Shown: positions 49,207 through 58,882 of the stretch, piece by piece
Layout: each line of letters opens with the position of its first letter
Position numbering within the stretch: position 1 is the stretch's first letter
Assembly (NCBI GenBank): GCA_023957245.1
Contig: JAMLHJ010000010.1
Span: 58,763-122,762, forward strand
DNA: 64,000 nucleotides
Direction: 5' to 3'
DNA from: Chitinophagales bacterium
GTDB taxonomy: Bacteria > Bacteroidota > Bacteroidia > Chitinophagales > JADIYW01
Made by a program: the position numbers and the translations under genes
Notes under the pieces: generated by a model
The model's input: the letters and a program-made list of their open reading frames with translations, nothing else
Told to the model about the DNA's origin: nothing
Databases searched by the model: none

Positions 49207-49250
49207 AGTTATATTTTTAAGTTTTTCGACTTTTACAATATTTTATAAAT

Positions 49251-49258
49251 CAAATTTA
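49251..49258 (-). promoter_or_regulatory. Possible -7 box of the response regulator/TPR kinase operon
   Basis: Reads TAAATTTG on the minus strand, 44 bp before the ATG at 49206. The dyad of the surface cluster promoters is not seen here. Confidence 0.4.
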
Positions 49259-49356
49259 CTTGAACAATTCAATCATTCTGTATAGGTCGAACTATCCAAA
49301 TATCATTTTTGAAGTAGCACAAAAACAGATATCGCTTCTATCCTTATCGCATGTAA

Positions 49357-51558
49357 TTATAACTTGATTTTAATTTCACCGCTTCTCTTCGATTTTAAAT
49401 CACCATTACTTTGCTTTACTTCTATTGCATATCTATAAGTACTTCCCTTTTTAACATCTTTGTCATTTACATTTAGATGAGCTTTATCGACTGAGTTCCA
49501 TTCAGTCAGAGGGTCATCACCTTCAGCTTTATATATGACAAAATAGTAATTTTTGTTCTTTGGTGTATATTCCCATGAAAGCTGAATCTCATTTTCTTTT
49601 TTCACAGCAACTGCATTCAAAGCACTAATTTCTGGCAATAGATGAATATCATAATTCATTGCCCACACAGGAAAAGATATCTTTGAACGCAAACCAGTAC
49701 TATCCACAGTAGATGCTGCATAAGCATATTTTACGTTGGGTACAACAGAAGCGTCATTGACATAGAAATTGATATTGAAAGGGTCTTTCTGTATCCATGC
49801 CAAGGTGTCCCACTTTTCATTATCTTTTAGTTTGCGATAAATTTCGTATCCCCATACGCCTTCACTTTCACTTCCTATCCATTCACTATATATAGCTCCA
49901 TCTTTTGTGCCAATAGATTTGTTTACAGGTGCAGCTGGTGGAACTATAATAGGTTTGATAACTTCGATAGCCTTAGAAAATTTAGAATGATTTCCATTTT
50001 GATCGACTGCTACTATTTTGTAATACACTTTTCTATCTCTTGAGCGAGTGTTGATGCTATCCAAGAAATAAGTTTCTCTGACAAAGCTCCTAGAAACGAT
50101 ACTATAAGGACCTTCTTGATTGTAAGAAATATAGACACTATAACCTTTTACATCTGGTTCAGGGCTGCTTTTCCAAAATAGTGCAATGTAACCGACAGAA
50201 TCCATAATCCCTTTGATAACTTCAGGTGCTGATAGAGGTATGCTATCAGTCAATATTCCTCTTCTCGGTATTGAATAGGAAAAATTTTGTGCAGTGTCAA
50301 CAGATACAATTGTATAATAGTTGGGGTGCAACGCATCGGCAGTAGTGTCAATAAAACTGTAAGTATCCTTGCTTAATAGCTCTTGATGCAATGGATAAAA
50401 TGGTCCAGCTGCATCCGAACCTCTATTGACATAATATCCTTTCAAATCAGGTTCTTTATTGAAGTCAACCCAAGACAAGTAAATATGATTGAGTTTGATA
50501 TTACTGATGCTGTCAATTGTTACAGGTTTAGGTGCTGTCAAATCAACACCATGTACTGTCAACGTATCTGAAAACTCACTTAACTCAGCAAAAGCATCTA
50601 TTCCAATAATTCTGTATTGGTAGTCAAAATAATTTTTCGGTATGGTGTCAAAATAAACATGATAATCTTTGAGAATACTGCTAATTTTATATTCTGGGCT
50701 ATTTTCATCTGTACTAGAATCAGATTGATAAATCGACTGAAAAGGTATCTCATTAAGCCTTTTAAAAGATTTTCCATTATCATCGCTTCGTTCTATATAA
50801 TAAGTAGTAAATTCTCCAAGCTGATTTCTATCCCATTGTAGCTCAATTTGCTTATCAGATGCATAAGCTTTTAAATTTTGCGGAGCATAAGCTTGATAAA
50901 AATTGATAACATTGGTATGTCCAATTGTCATAGTATATGCAGCATCTATAGTATCACATAAGACATAATAGTCATACATCTTCCCTTTCTCAACTTTTTT
51001 ATCAACATATCTCAATCCTAAAGCATTTGCTGCATTGATAGAAAGATCAGCAGATTGAAGCGCAAAATAATACCTCATGCGAAACATATCGCTTGCACTT
51101 TGTATTTTCTCTATCTCACTATGTTGTTCATCGGGATTTAACATTGTGAAGTTCTGTCCATACATAGCTTGAGCAGCCAATCCCATATATTGGTCATCCT
51201 TATTTCCACTCGCTTTCAATTGATTGGGAGTCATCGGCAGGATAGGCACGGGAGTCAATGTTAATGTATCTATAGAACCATCTTTGTTGAGTTCCATGCG
51301 AAATATTTTATATCCTTTCTCTCTACCCATCACCCATCCAATAGGTGTAGTAGGTGCCCATCTCAACACGATAGAGTCTCCATAGGCTTTAGCATGTATG
51401 GGAATATCTATTTCTACTTGATTGGCAGTATGTTCTCCTTCTGTAGATACTTCTTGAGCAAATGCACTATTATATGAACAAAAGATACATAAGGATATAG
51501 ATATCGCAACAAGATATTTACTTGTTAGTTCGCTGATAAAATATTTGATACTCTTCAT
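49357..51558 (-). CDS. Secreted fibronectin type III repeat protein
   Basis: A 733-residue protein with a long signal sequence (about 1-35, ending …YNSAFAQ) and about five fibronectin type III-like repeats from residue ~230 on. Each has the pattern of a P-x-x-hydrophobic start and a central Y-x-x-Y strand (APQNLKAYASDKQIELQWDR, SNIKLNHIYLSWVDFNKEPD, VGYIALFWKSSPEPDVKGYS). No catalytic motif, T9SS sorting domain or anchor is visible. It is the last gene of a unit with the giant protein (24-bp gap) and the barrel protein, so it is probably a structural partner of them. Confidence 0.8.
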   Translation of the reverse strand: MKSIKYFISELTSKYLVAISISLCIFCSYNSAFAQEVSTEGEHTANQVEIDIPIHAKAYGDSIVLRWAPTTPIGWVMGREKGYKIFRMELNKDGSIDTLTLTPVPILPMTPNQLKASGNKDDQYMGLAAQAMYGQNFTMLNPDEQHSEIEKIQSASDMFRMRYYFALQSADLSINAANALGLRYVDKKVEKGKMYDYYVLCDTIDAAYTMTIGHTNVINFYQAYAPQNLKAYASDKQIELQWDRNQLGEFTTYYIERSDDNGKSFKRLNEIPFQSIYQSDSSTDENSPEYKISSILKDYHVYFDTIPKNYFDYQYRIIGIDAFAELSEFSDTLTVHGVDLTAPKPVTIDSISNIKLNHIYLSWVDFNKEPDLKGYYVNRGSDAAGPFYPLHQELLSKDTYSFIDTTADALHPNYYTIVSVDTAQNFSYSIPRRGILTDSIPLSAPEVIKGIMDSVGYIALFWKSSPEPDVKGYSVYISYNQEGPYSIVSRSFVRETYFLDSINTRSRDRKVYYKIVAVDQNGNHSKFSKAIEVIKPIIVPPAAPVNKSIGTKDGAIYSEWIGSESEGVWGYEIYRKLKDNEKWDTLAWIQKDPFNINFYVNDASVVPNVKYAYAASTVDSTGLRSKISFPVWAMNYDIHLLPEISALNAVAVKKENEIQLSWEYTPKNKNYYFVIYKAEGDDPLTEWNSVDKAHLNVNDKDVKKGSTYRYAIEVKQSNGDLKSKRSGEIKIKL

Positions 51559-51583
51559 ATTATTAAAGTCTGAAAGTTAATAA

Positions 51584-54500
51584 TTATTTCCTTCCTACTA
51601 TTGGAGGCCAAGTAATAGGTTGAGATGGCTGATTATAAATAACATTAGGATTAGCATTCGTATTAGTGATATTGACTCCGCTTAGATTAGGTTGTACTGT
51701 AGTGCTACTCCCACTGTTTCCTGTTCCGCTATTAGTAGCAGGAGGAAGATTAATAGTTACACCAGACCCCATCATTGTTCCTGTGTTTTTAATAAACTCC
51801 TTCTTTTCTTTCATAGCAGATGATGATATCATTTCTACTTTTTTCTTAATCATCGGACCATTAGTTGGGAATAAACTATAATTGGTAAAATCAAAACCCA
51901 ATTTAATGTTTCCGTATTGATCTTTATTGTTTCCTGAATTATATTGCCTCAAATCACCCAATCCGTCATGACCATAAGAGATATAGATCTCGTTGTCGTA
52001 GCTTTTATTCACTTTATAATCTAATAAACGTACACTTTCCATGAGTTTGTGCCCTTCTTTTCCTAACCAAAATCTTTGTGCATATCTTGTTTTATCATCA
52101 AAACCTACTTTATTGTCTTGAATATTCACATCGATAAAACCATCTTGATAAGTAGCAATCCTTTTCATACTTGGCTTGACAATTAAATCTTTAAATTTTA
52201 AATAATTAGAATTGCTCAAATACAACAAAGAGGTAAAATCTACTTGATCGTAATATGATTTAAGTTCTTTTCTTCCTTTGGCATAATTTTCTTCAGCTAA
52301 TTTTAATAGATAAAGATCTATCGCCACAATTGAAGGTGACTTGTCAATAATATTGAAGCTAATACCACTATTTATTATACCTCCTGCAGGAACACTTACC
52401 CCTTCATCATTAAGCAATGTATAATAAACTCCTTCATTAGACATCTTATAAGGGTCGGAAGGTGTGCTATAAGTAGTAGATAACATTTTAGATGTTTGAG
52501 AATCAAATTTCAAACCTCTTATATATGGATTGGAAAAAGAAATCTTTAGAAAACTACTATCTACCAACGTATTTGTAATAGAGTACATCGGTATAGAATA
52601 ATATTCGTCAGATGAGGATAATCTTGGACTAGCATAAGCATATAGTGTATAATCTGTTTGGTATTTATTAGGATTAATTTTCAATAATGGAGGGATGGTA
52701 TAGTCAAATAGATGTGATTTATCGTATCCTACTTTTCTTTTCATTCCTTTGACTTCAAACTCATCAAATAATTCTCCTGTATTAAATATTGGAATTTCAA
52801 CATCATAGATACTTGCACCTTTCCATTCCTTTTGTAAAGTTTTATCTTTATCAGGATCATTTTTTATATCATAATAAAGTAAGGCAGAAAAATCATCGCT
52901 TGATTTTTCTGCGGCATTCAACTTATCTCCGAGACTTGCCATTTTGTCTTGAAAGCTATTATACTTGCTAGTTTTAAAAATGCTTGAATAAATAATTCTT
53001 CCAGATTCAGGTTGGAATACTTCAGTCGTATGTCCAATCAATGCCAATGTATCTCCATCTTCAGATACAACAGTGTTGTCAATGATATCAACAGCATCTT
53101 TAATGGTATTAGGAGTAGCAACTATATATGCATTATCTTTCAGACCGCTTATAGTAGTTGTACTAGTGCTAGAACTGGAGTTAGAGCTGGAATATGGATT
53201 TGTTGCTTTATATCCTTTTGTATCTATTGTAAGAGATGAATTCGATGAGTTGGTTGGAGCAATAACATTAGAATTTACACCTGACTGTGGTAATGTTATT
53301 ACTGTAGAACTACCAGGCTTAGAAAAGTCTATATTAGGATTGCTTCCTAATTGATGATAAGTTATCTGCTCAGAACTTCCTGGTACTATTGGCATATCTT
53401 TAGAAAGATTAGTTTCATTATAGAACCCTAATGCACCTCCAATAGACAAATCAACACGACCGCTATTTACTCTTAAATCTTTATCTGCAATCTTAATTTT
53501 CTCTATCATTCCTTTTGCATAATTTTTATCTTCAACCGTGAAGTACATTTGATAAACTGTTTCATTTTTAAGGTTTGAAGGAATATCAAATGTAATATGC
53601 TGAGAAGGATCAGCTTTGAAAGAAGTATTGATTCTTGCACCTGTATTTTTTTCAACGAATGTCAATTTCAATTCAGGAACGGTAGCATCTTCAAATGTAA
53701 AATAGGAATTGGTATATTGGTACAATAAAATCTTTCCCTTACGATTAAATTCATTTTTCAATAAGAAATTTTGACCTTTCATCGGATAGCTGTTAACTAC
53801 TGCATATTCATCAATCACTCTAGGAGCTTTCCCTGTAGTAAAATATATGGTAGAATCTTGGGTAAATCCTTTTGGATGTTCTTTTGGATTGACCCATTTG
53901 CTTCCAATTTTCTCAAAAGCTCTTCCTTTTATAAAAGCACCATATAAAGACTTTTCTTCAAGAGCATTGAGTCCTTTATTGATAAAAGAAGAAGCATATC
54001 CATTATCACTATATTGAACTTCAATACCTCCAACTTTTGTAGATGTTGATTTTTTGTCATTATTAGCGTATTTCAATAATTGAGCATCTTCCACAATAAA
54101 TTTATAGATCCTAGTTACTATCACAGGCATATCGTTATCATCTAAAACCTCTTTCCCATTGACTGTTTTAGGAACTTGAAATTCTACTTCAATAGGATTG
54201 TCTGGTTGTTTGTTAGACATAGGAATACTATAAGTAGCATAAGGATTTGCAAATATACTGACATCCTTTTCAGCAGGTCCAAACTCTGAAATCATTTCAA
54301 TATTGGCTAAGGGATCTCCTCCAGCTGAACATTTGGTACCTAAACTAAATCTTGCACTTGTGTTCACTCTAATCAATCCACCTAATACTTCTCCCTCAAT
54401 CTTTATACGACCATCCATCCATGTAGGATTAGGAAGTCCTGCTTCTAAAGCAGCTCCAATTGCTAATTTGACTAAGCTCACTTCTCCAGACCAAAACCAT

Positions 54501-57500
54501 AAATCCAATATAAAACCGACATCCATACTAAAGAAGAGATATATTTGCCCATTGGCATACCATCCATTCATACCAAAATCAGTAGGATAGTCTGCTCGTT
54601 CATTCATGTCAGTTGCACCTCCACAAGGTGATTTTGTGAAGTATCTAAATGCAACATCAAACCCTATTTTTGCAGTAGCTTTTGCGTAAAAGATACCCAT
54701 TTGCAATCTGATATTTCCATTTACAGATGCACCAAACATAAATCCAGATTGACCACCTCCAATATCAGAAAGCACCTTGCCCATGCTACCAGATTTTGCT
54801 CCTCCTAAAAACTTCTCTACATCAGGAGGTAGAGGAGGAAATTGTGGCAGCTTAGTACCTGCACAAAAATAGGCTTGAGCTCCGAGATATACTTTTAGAA
54901 TGCCTGTATTGATATTGATAAAGGTAACTGCAATACGACGATAAGCTGTCCCCATGGCTCCTTCTGTGCTTCCTTCTTTTGCAGGATATCCAAGATACAA
55001 CCAATATTGATAATCCTCTTTATCTTTTCCAACGTGTACCCATATAGGAATATCTGCTTCAGAAACGAACATCTTGATATTAGCACCTACATACATATCA
55101 AAATTATCTTGAGCAAATTCTAGTTTAAGTTCTGCATTGACGATACCTTTACTTTTTTGCTTGCCATCAGATATAATATTTGCCCATCCATTGATCAATA
55201 TTTTATCAAATCCTCCACTGCTATTGAGTTGTAAAGTGAATCCTGCATTGGCTTTTACCATTTCAGCACGTATATAAGATAAATCCAAACTCACATTGAA
55301 AGCTATCTTATCTTTTTTAGGTTTGAAACTAAAAGGTCTGTTCCAGTTACTGGTATCTCCTGTTGTGATTTCCAAATTCTGATAATATCCTCCACCAAAT
55401 CCATTGACTACCAAAGGACCTATTGGGAACAAGCCAGTCTGCATATAAAGAGATGCTCCAAATCCAAAATATTTAAAATCAGCTTTTGAACCGAAGACGA
55501 CTGTTGCAGAAATTTCTATGCCCATAGGGAAAGTTACCATTCCGTCACCAATAACACCTTCTCCCCACTCCTCATCATTTTTAAAATATAAGGTTGCAGT
55601 TGCGGAGATAGCTTTGCCAAAATTACCATCGATAGACACCTTATCGAGCTCTACAAGTGGATAACTTCCCTTAGCTGTGGGCTTCATAGTTGTTCCGCCC
55701 ATCACGCCCCATACAGTAAAGTCAGTTTCTCCGTTGAGCTGTATGGCATCAGTACCTAATCGTAAACCAACACCAAATTGAAGACCTACTGCAAAATGCC
55801 CATCTTTGGTTGACACTTTAGGACTGAAACTTTTGGGTTCAAAACCAAATCCACATACCGTATTGTCTTGGGATGAAGAACCACTAGATGAACTTCCACC
55901 GTCAGGTGAAGGATAAGGACCTCTAGCATATAAGAAATTATCATTTTCTTCTTCAAAAAACTGCATTCCAGTACCATTGTCCTTTCCACTACTTCGAGCC
56001 AAAGTAGCAAACTTGATGTCACCTGAGCAGAAATAAAATTCACCTATTTTTTGTTTGGCTACATTGCTTTCTTTCATGTTGTAGTTTGCTATTTGCATTC
56101 CTTGAATATCAACAGCATTGAGTACTACTTTGGGTTTATTGCTAATATCTATACTTAAAATAAGGTTCAAATCAGCACCTACTTTAAGTTTAGCATCATT
56201 TTCTTTTACAATCTGAATACTTGTACCTGCCCCCAAAGTCGCATCCGCAATCCACATCGGTATTTTGTAATTCCCTACTGTAGATACATTGAAATTATAA
56301 TTTATATACCCCTCAACGGTATTCAGTCCACATGAGTATGATAAAGTATCTTCACTTATAGGCAAAGCAATTATCCCTGACATATTAGCACCTCTTGGAA
56401 TCCACTTCTTGATAGGAATGTCAATTTTATCTATGCTAAATAACCAACCTCCAAGATCTCCTTTTCCAAAATCTAATAGCTTATTGGCGGATATATCAGC
56501 CCAAAGTCCATTATCACTATTGATAAATAGATTTTTAATATTAATGGTTGGTAATGTAGAAGAAGAACTTCCTGCAAAATCTTTTGGCAAGCTCATTTCA
56601 AGGTCTTTCATATAGAAACCTTTATAAGTATTTCCTTCTTTTCCTACAAATTTAACGTCAGGAGCATCGGTTGGCCATGTGAGATTTGCTGGGTTGGCTT
56701 CTACTGAGTGGTCATAAAATATTCCTCCTTTGGGATCAATAACAAATCCGGGAAGTCCTTCAATAGAAAATTTTGAATCAGTATTGAGATTTGCTATCCA
56801 TTTTTCCCATTCTTTAAAATCAAATCGGGTATCTAAAGATACTTGGCCAGCAGTTATATTGCCTAAAGCATCAACAGGTTTGACATCTTCTGGCAGAGTA
56901 ACAGATGCTTTTATAAATACTCGTTCAAAACCATCAGTGCTATTCCATTTGACATAAGAAACATTACTAGAATCACCCAAAACACCACCTCTTAGTTTGA
57001 AGGCAACACCTCCACCCATATCAATACTCCTGTCATTAGGTAAATACAAAATACCGTCAGCCACTGAAAATGCATCAGGATGAATACAAAATCCAGCACC
57101 TGCCAATGAAAGCCATTCATTTCCAGCACCGGCACCAGGGATTTTCATAGTAAATAACATTCTAGCATCTGCACCTTTTGGAGTAAAGACTATCCCCATG
57201 ATTGCAAGAGTAGATTTAGTTCCAGCAATATTGACATTATTAAGCCCTAAAGGAAAATCTACAGGAGTATTTCCCGTTAATTGATTCAGAGGTTTAAGGG
57301 TACTGTTGGCTTTATTGACTATGTTATCAGCTTTATCTTTTAAGTTACCTACTTGATTTAAAAATTCAGGAACACTAACATTTATCATGTTAATATCTTC
57401 TATGGCGCTTGTAGTAACCACATTCCCAGAAATTACCTTTTTATCACTATTGATTTTTATATCTTCATATTTGACATTCATCATGATAGGTCGAGAATAT

Positions 57501-58876
57501 GGCGACCAAATGATTTCTCCAGTACCTTTAAATGTATTGCCACTTTTAGAAGCATTGAGAATTTTCATGTCAAACTCCCCCACTTTAACAATATCTCCGT
57601 TATTTAGTACGCCAGAGTATGGCGTTGTATTCTCGATGGAAGGCAAACCACAATTAATAGGCATATCGGGTATAGAACCAGATGTAGGTGTAAGCGTAAT
57701 ACCTGGAGGTGTAGCAATAGTTTCTGGTTCAGGATCGGTAATAGGAAGAGGTGTAGGACTTGGAGGAATATTAATTCCTGGAAGTCCTGTTGTCGGTGGT
57801 GAAGAAGGTAGTTGAATAGTAGGTGTTTGAGGGTTTAATGGGATAGTAGGCACAGTTCCTCCACTGATTATTGGCGAATTAGTATTATTAGGTTGGTATT
57901 TGAAAGCGATTATCTCACTATAACCTTGATTCTGTATTTCAAGGGGATTATTTGGATTATACTGTGTAACAGCCTTTACTTTGACTATATAACTTTTACC
58001 CAAAATTAATACATTTCTATATAAAAGTGTGTCTAAAATAAATAGATTAGTTGGGATGTTATTCTTTCTAAATACATAGACATTATTCCTTGCATCGTTG
58101 ATACTTTGTCCAGGATATATTTCTCTAATCTCAAAATCATAAGTAATAAACCCGAGAGGAAATCCACAAGTGGTACTTGGAGCCATCCACGCAAATTGAA
58201 TTTGATTAGACAGAGGTGTTAGCACGCCAAACTCTCTACCTTGTAACATAATAGATGAGAAGGGCATTGTAAATTGTGGCGCAGAGGCACTATAACAGAT
58301 ATTAAAAGTAGCACAACCTGAGCCTAAAGGAATCGTTTGACCTATATCGTTAAAATCATAAGCAGTCACACAAAGCCTGTACATTCCTTCAGGTAATTTA
58401 TAATTCAAAGCGTTTTGTTTCAATGAAGAATAATCAAAATTATCAAAAATCAACTCTCGTTTTGAAAATCCACCAAATGCAGCATCTACCATAGCTCTGT
58501 CCACTCGCATCATTTGATTGGGTGCCATCAAAATAGGTTGAGATGGTTGATAGTTGGGATTGAGTGATATAGACCCATAAGTAGGACTTAATCGTTCTAG
58601 CTTTGCACTCAATTTAACTTGTTTCTGATCTTGTGAAAGATTATGCAAATTGATGATAATTTTATCTTTCAAAGTGGAGCCATCTGTTCCCAACTGACCA
58701 TACTGTATCTCATTGACTAATTGAGGTAAGTAAGGAGACATGGGTTGCATAACAATCACATTAACATTAACATTCTGCTGCCCAAAAGCATACGTCGTAA
58801 AAAGCAAACATAAGATGAAACTTAAGATTGCTATTTTTTTATCGTTGATTATTTGAATTGTATTTTTCATCATCAA
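51584..58876 (-). CDS. Giant (2430-residue) exported protein, TANFOR-like N-terminus
   Basis: A signal peptide (about 1-33, …FTTYAFGQQ) is followed by an N-terminal region to ~335 with EGMYRLCVTAYDFNDIG and GSGCATFNICYS. This resembles the TANFOR-type region of large Bacteroidota proteins; I recall this family only roughly. A proline-rich linker spans ~340-405. Then come some 1400 residues of beta-rich sequence with many glycines and aromatics, a Ser/Thr/Asn-rich linker near 1880-1930, a further globular part and a low-complexity Pro/Asn tail ending IVGRK. There is no transmembrane helix, enzyme motif or T9SS sorting domain. It starts 6 bp after the barrel gene, so the two are tightly coupled. 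Probably a structural or adhesive extracellular or envelope component. Confidence 0.7.
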   Translation of the reverse strand: MMMKNTIQIINDKKIAILSFILCLLFTTYAFGQQNVNVNVIVMQPMSPYLPQLVNEIQYGQLGTDGSTLKDKIIINLHNLSQDQKQVKLSAKLERLSPTYGSISLNPNYQPSQPILMAPNQMMRVDRAMVDAAFGGFSKRELIFDNFDYSSLKQNALNYKLPEGMYRLCVTAYDFNDIGQTIPLGSGCATFNICYSASAPQFTMPFSSIMLQGREFGVLTPLSNQIQFAWMAPSTTCGFPLGFITYDFEIREIYPGQSINDARNNVYVFRKNNIPTNLFILDTLLYRNVLILGKSYIVKVKAVTQYNPNNPLEIQNQGYSEIIAFKYQPNNTNSPIISGGTVPTIPLNPQTPTIQLPSSPPTTGLPGINIPPSPTPLPITDPEPETIATPPGITLTPTSGSIPDMPINCGLPSIENTTPYSGVLNNGDIVKVGEFDMKILNASKSGNTFKGTGEIIWSPYSRPIMMNVKYEDIKINSDKKVISGNVVTTSAIEDINMINVSVPEFLNQVGNLKDKADNIVNKANSTLKPLNQLTGNTPVDFPLGLNNVNIAGTKSTLAIMGIVFTPKGADARMLFTMKIPGAGAGNEWLSLAGAGFCIHPDAFSVADGILYLPNDRSIDMGGGVAFKLRGGVLGDSSNVSYVKWNSTDGFERVFIKASVTLPEDVKPVDALGNITAGQVSLDTRFDFKEWEKWIANLNTDSKFSIEGLPGFVIDPKGGIFYDHSVEANPANLTWPTDAPDVKFVGKEGNTYKGFYMKDLEMSLPKDFAGSSSSTLPTINIKNLFINSDNGLWADISANKLLDFGKGDLGGWLFSIDKIDIPIKKWIPRGANMSGIIALPISEDTLSYSCGLNTVEGYINYNFNVSTVGNYKIPMWIADATLGAGTSIQIVKENDAKLKVGADLNLILSIDISNKPKVVLNAVDIQGMQIANYNMKESNVAKQKIGEFYFCSGDIKFATLARSSGKDNGTGMQFFEEENDNFLYARGPYPSPDGGSSSSGSSSQDNTVCGFGFEPKSFSPKVSTKDGHFAVGLQFGVGLRLGTDAIQLNGETDFTVWGVMGGTTMKPTAKGSYPLVELDKVSIDGNFGKAISATATLYFKNDEEWGEGVIGDGMVTFPMGIEISATVVFGSKADFKYFGFGASLYMQTGLFPIGPLVVNGFGGGYYQNLEITTGDTSNWNRPFSFKPKKDKIAFNVSLDLSYIRAEMVKANAGFTLQLNSSGGFDKILINGWANIISDGKQKSKGIVNAELKLEFAQDNFDMYVGANIKMFVSEADIPIWVHVGKDKEDYQYWLYLGYPAKEGSTEGAMGTAYRRIAVTFININTGILKVYLGAQAYFCAGTKLPQFPPLPPDVEKFLGGAKSGSMGKVLSDIGGGQSGFMFGASVNGNIRLQMGIFYAKATAKIGFDVAFRYFTKSPCGGATDMNERADYPTDFGMNGWYANGQIYLFFSMDVGFILDLWFWSGEVSLVKLAIGAALEAGLPNPTWMDGRIKIEGEVLGGLIRVNTSARFSLGTKCSAGGDPLANIEMISEFGPAEKDVSIFANPYATYSIPMSNKQPDNPIEVEFQVPKTVNGKEVLDDNDMPVIVTRIYKFIVEDAQLLKYANNDKKSTSTKVGGIEVQYSDNGYASSFINKGLNALEEKSLYGAFIKGRAFEKIGSKWVNPKEHPKGFTQDSTIYFTTGKAPRVIDEYAVVNSYPMKGQNFLLKNEFNRKGKILLYQYTNSYFTFEDATVPELKLTFVEKNTGARINTSFKADPSQHITFDIPSNLKNETVYQMYFTVEDKNYAKGMIEKIKIADKDLRVNSGRVDLSIGGALGFYNETNLSKDMPIVPGSSEQITYHQLGSNPNIDFSKPGSSTVITLPQSGVNSNVIAPTNSSNSSLTIDTKGYKATNPYSSSNSSSSTSTTTISGLKDNAYIVATPNTIKDAVDIIDNTVVSEDGDTLALIGHTTEVFQPESGRIIYSSIFKTSKYNSFQDKMASLGDKLNAAEKSSDDFSALLYYDIKNDPDKDKTLQKEWKGASIYDVEIPIFNTGELFDEFEVKGMKRKVGYDKSHLFDYTIPPLLKINPNKYQTDYTLYAYASPRLSSSDEYYSIPMYSITNTLVDSSFLKISFSNPYIRGLKFDSQTSKMLSTTYSTPSDPYKMSNEGVYYTLLNDEGVSVPAGGIINSGISFNIIDKSPSIVAIDLYLLKLAEENYAKGRKELKSYYDQVDFTSLLYLSNSNYLKFKDLIVKPSMKRIATYQDGFIDVNIQDNKVGFDDKTRYAQRFWLGKEGHKLMESVRLLDYKVNKSYDNEIYISYGHDGLGDLRQYNSGNNKDQYGNIKLGFDFTNYSLFPTNGPMIKKKVEMISSSAMKEKKEFIKNTGTMMGSGVTINLPPATNSGTGNSGSSTTVQPNLSGVNITNTNANPNVIYNQPSQPITWPPIVGRK

Positions 58877-58882
58877 TAAATT

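Noticed and set aside
57387..57815. 142-codon plus-strand ORF inside the giant gene
   Set aside because: It is antisense to a proline-rich linker; the composition is explained by the opposite strand and there is no promoter or start context.
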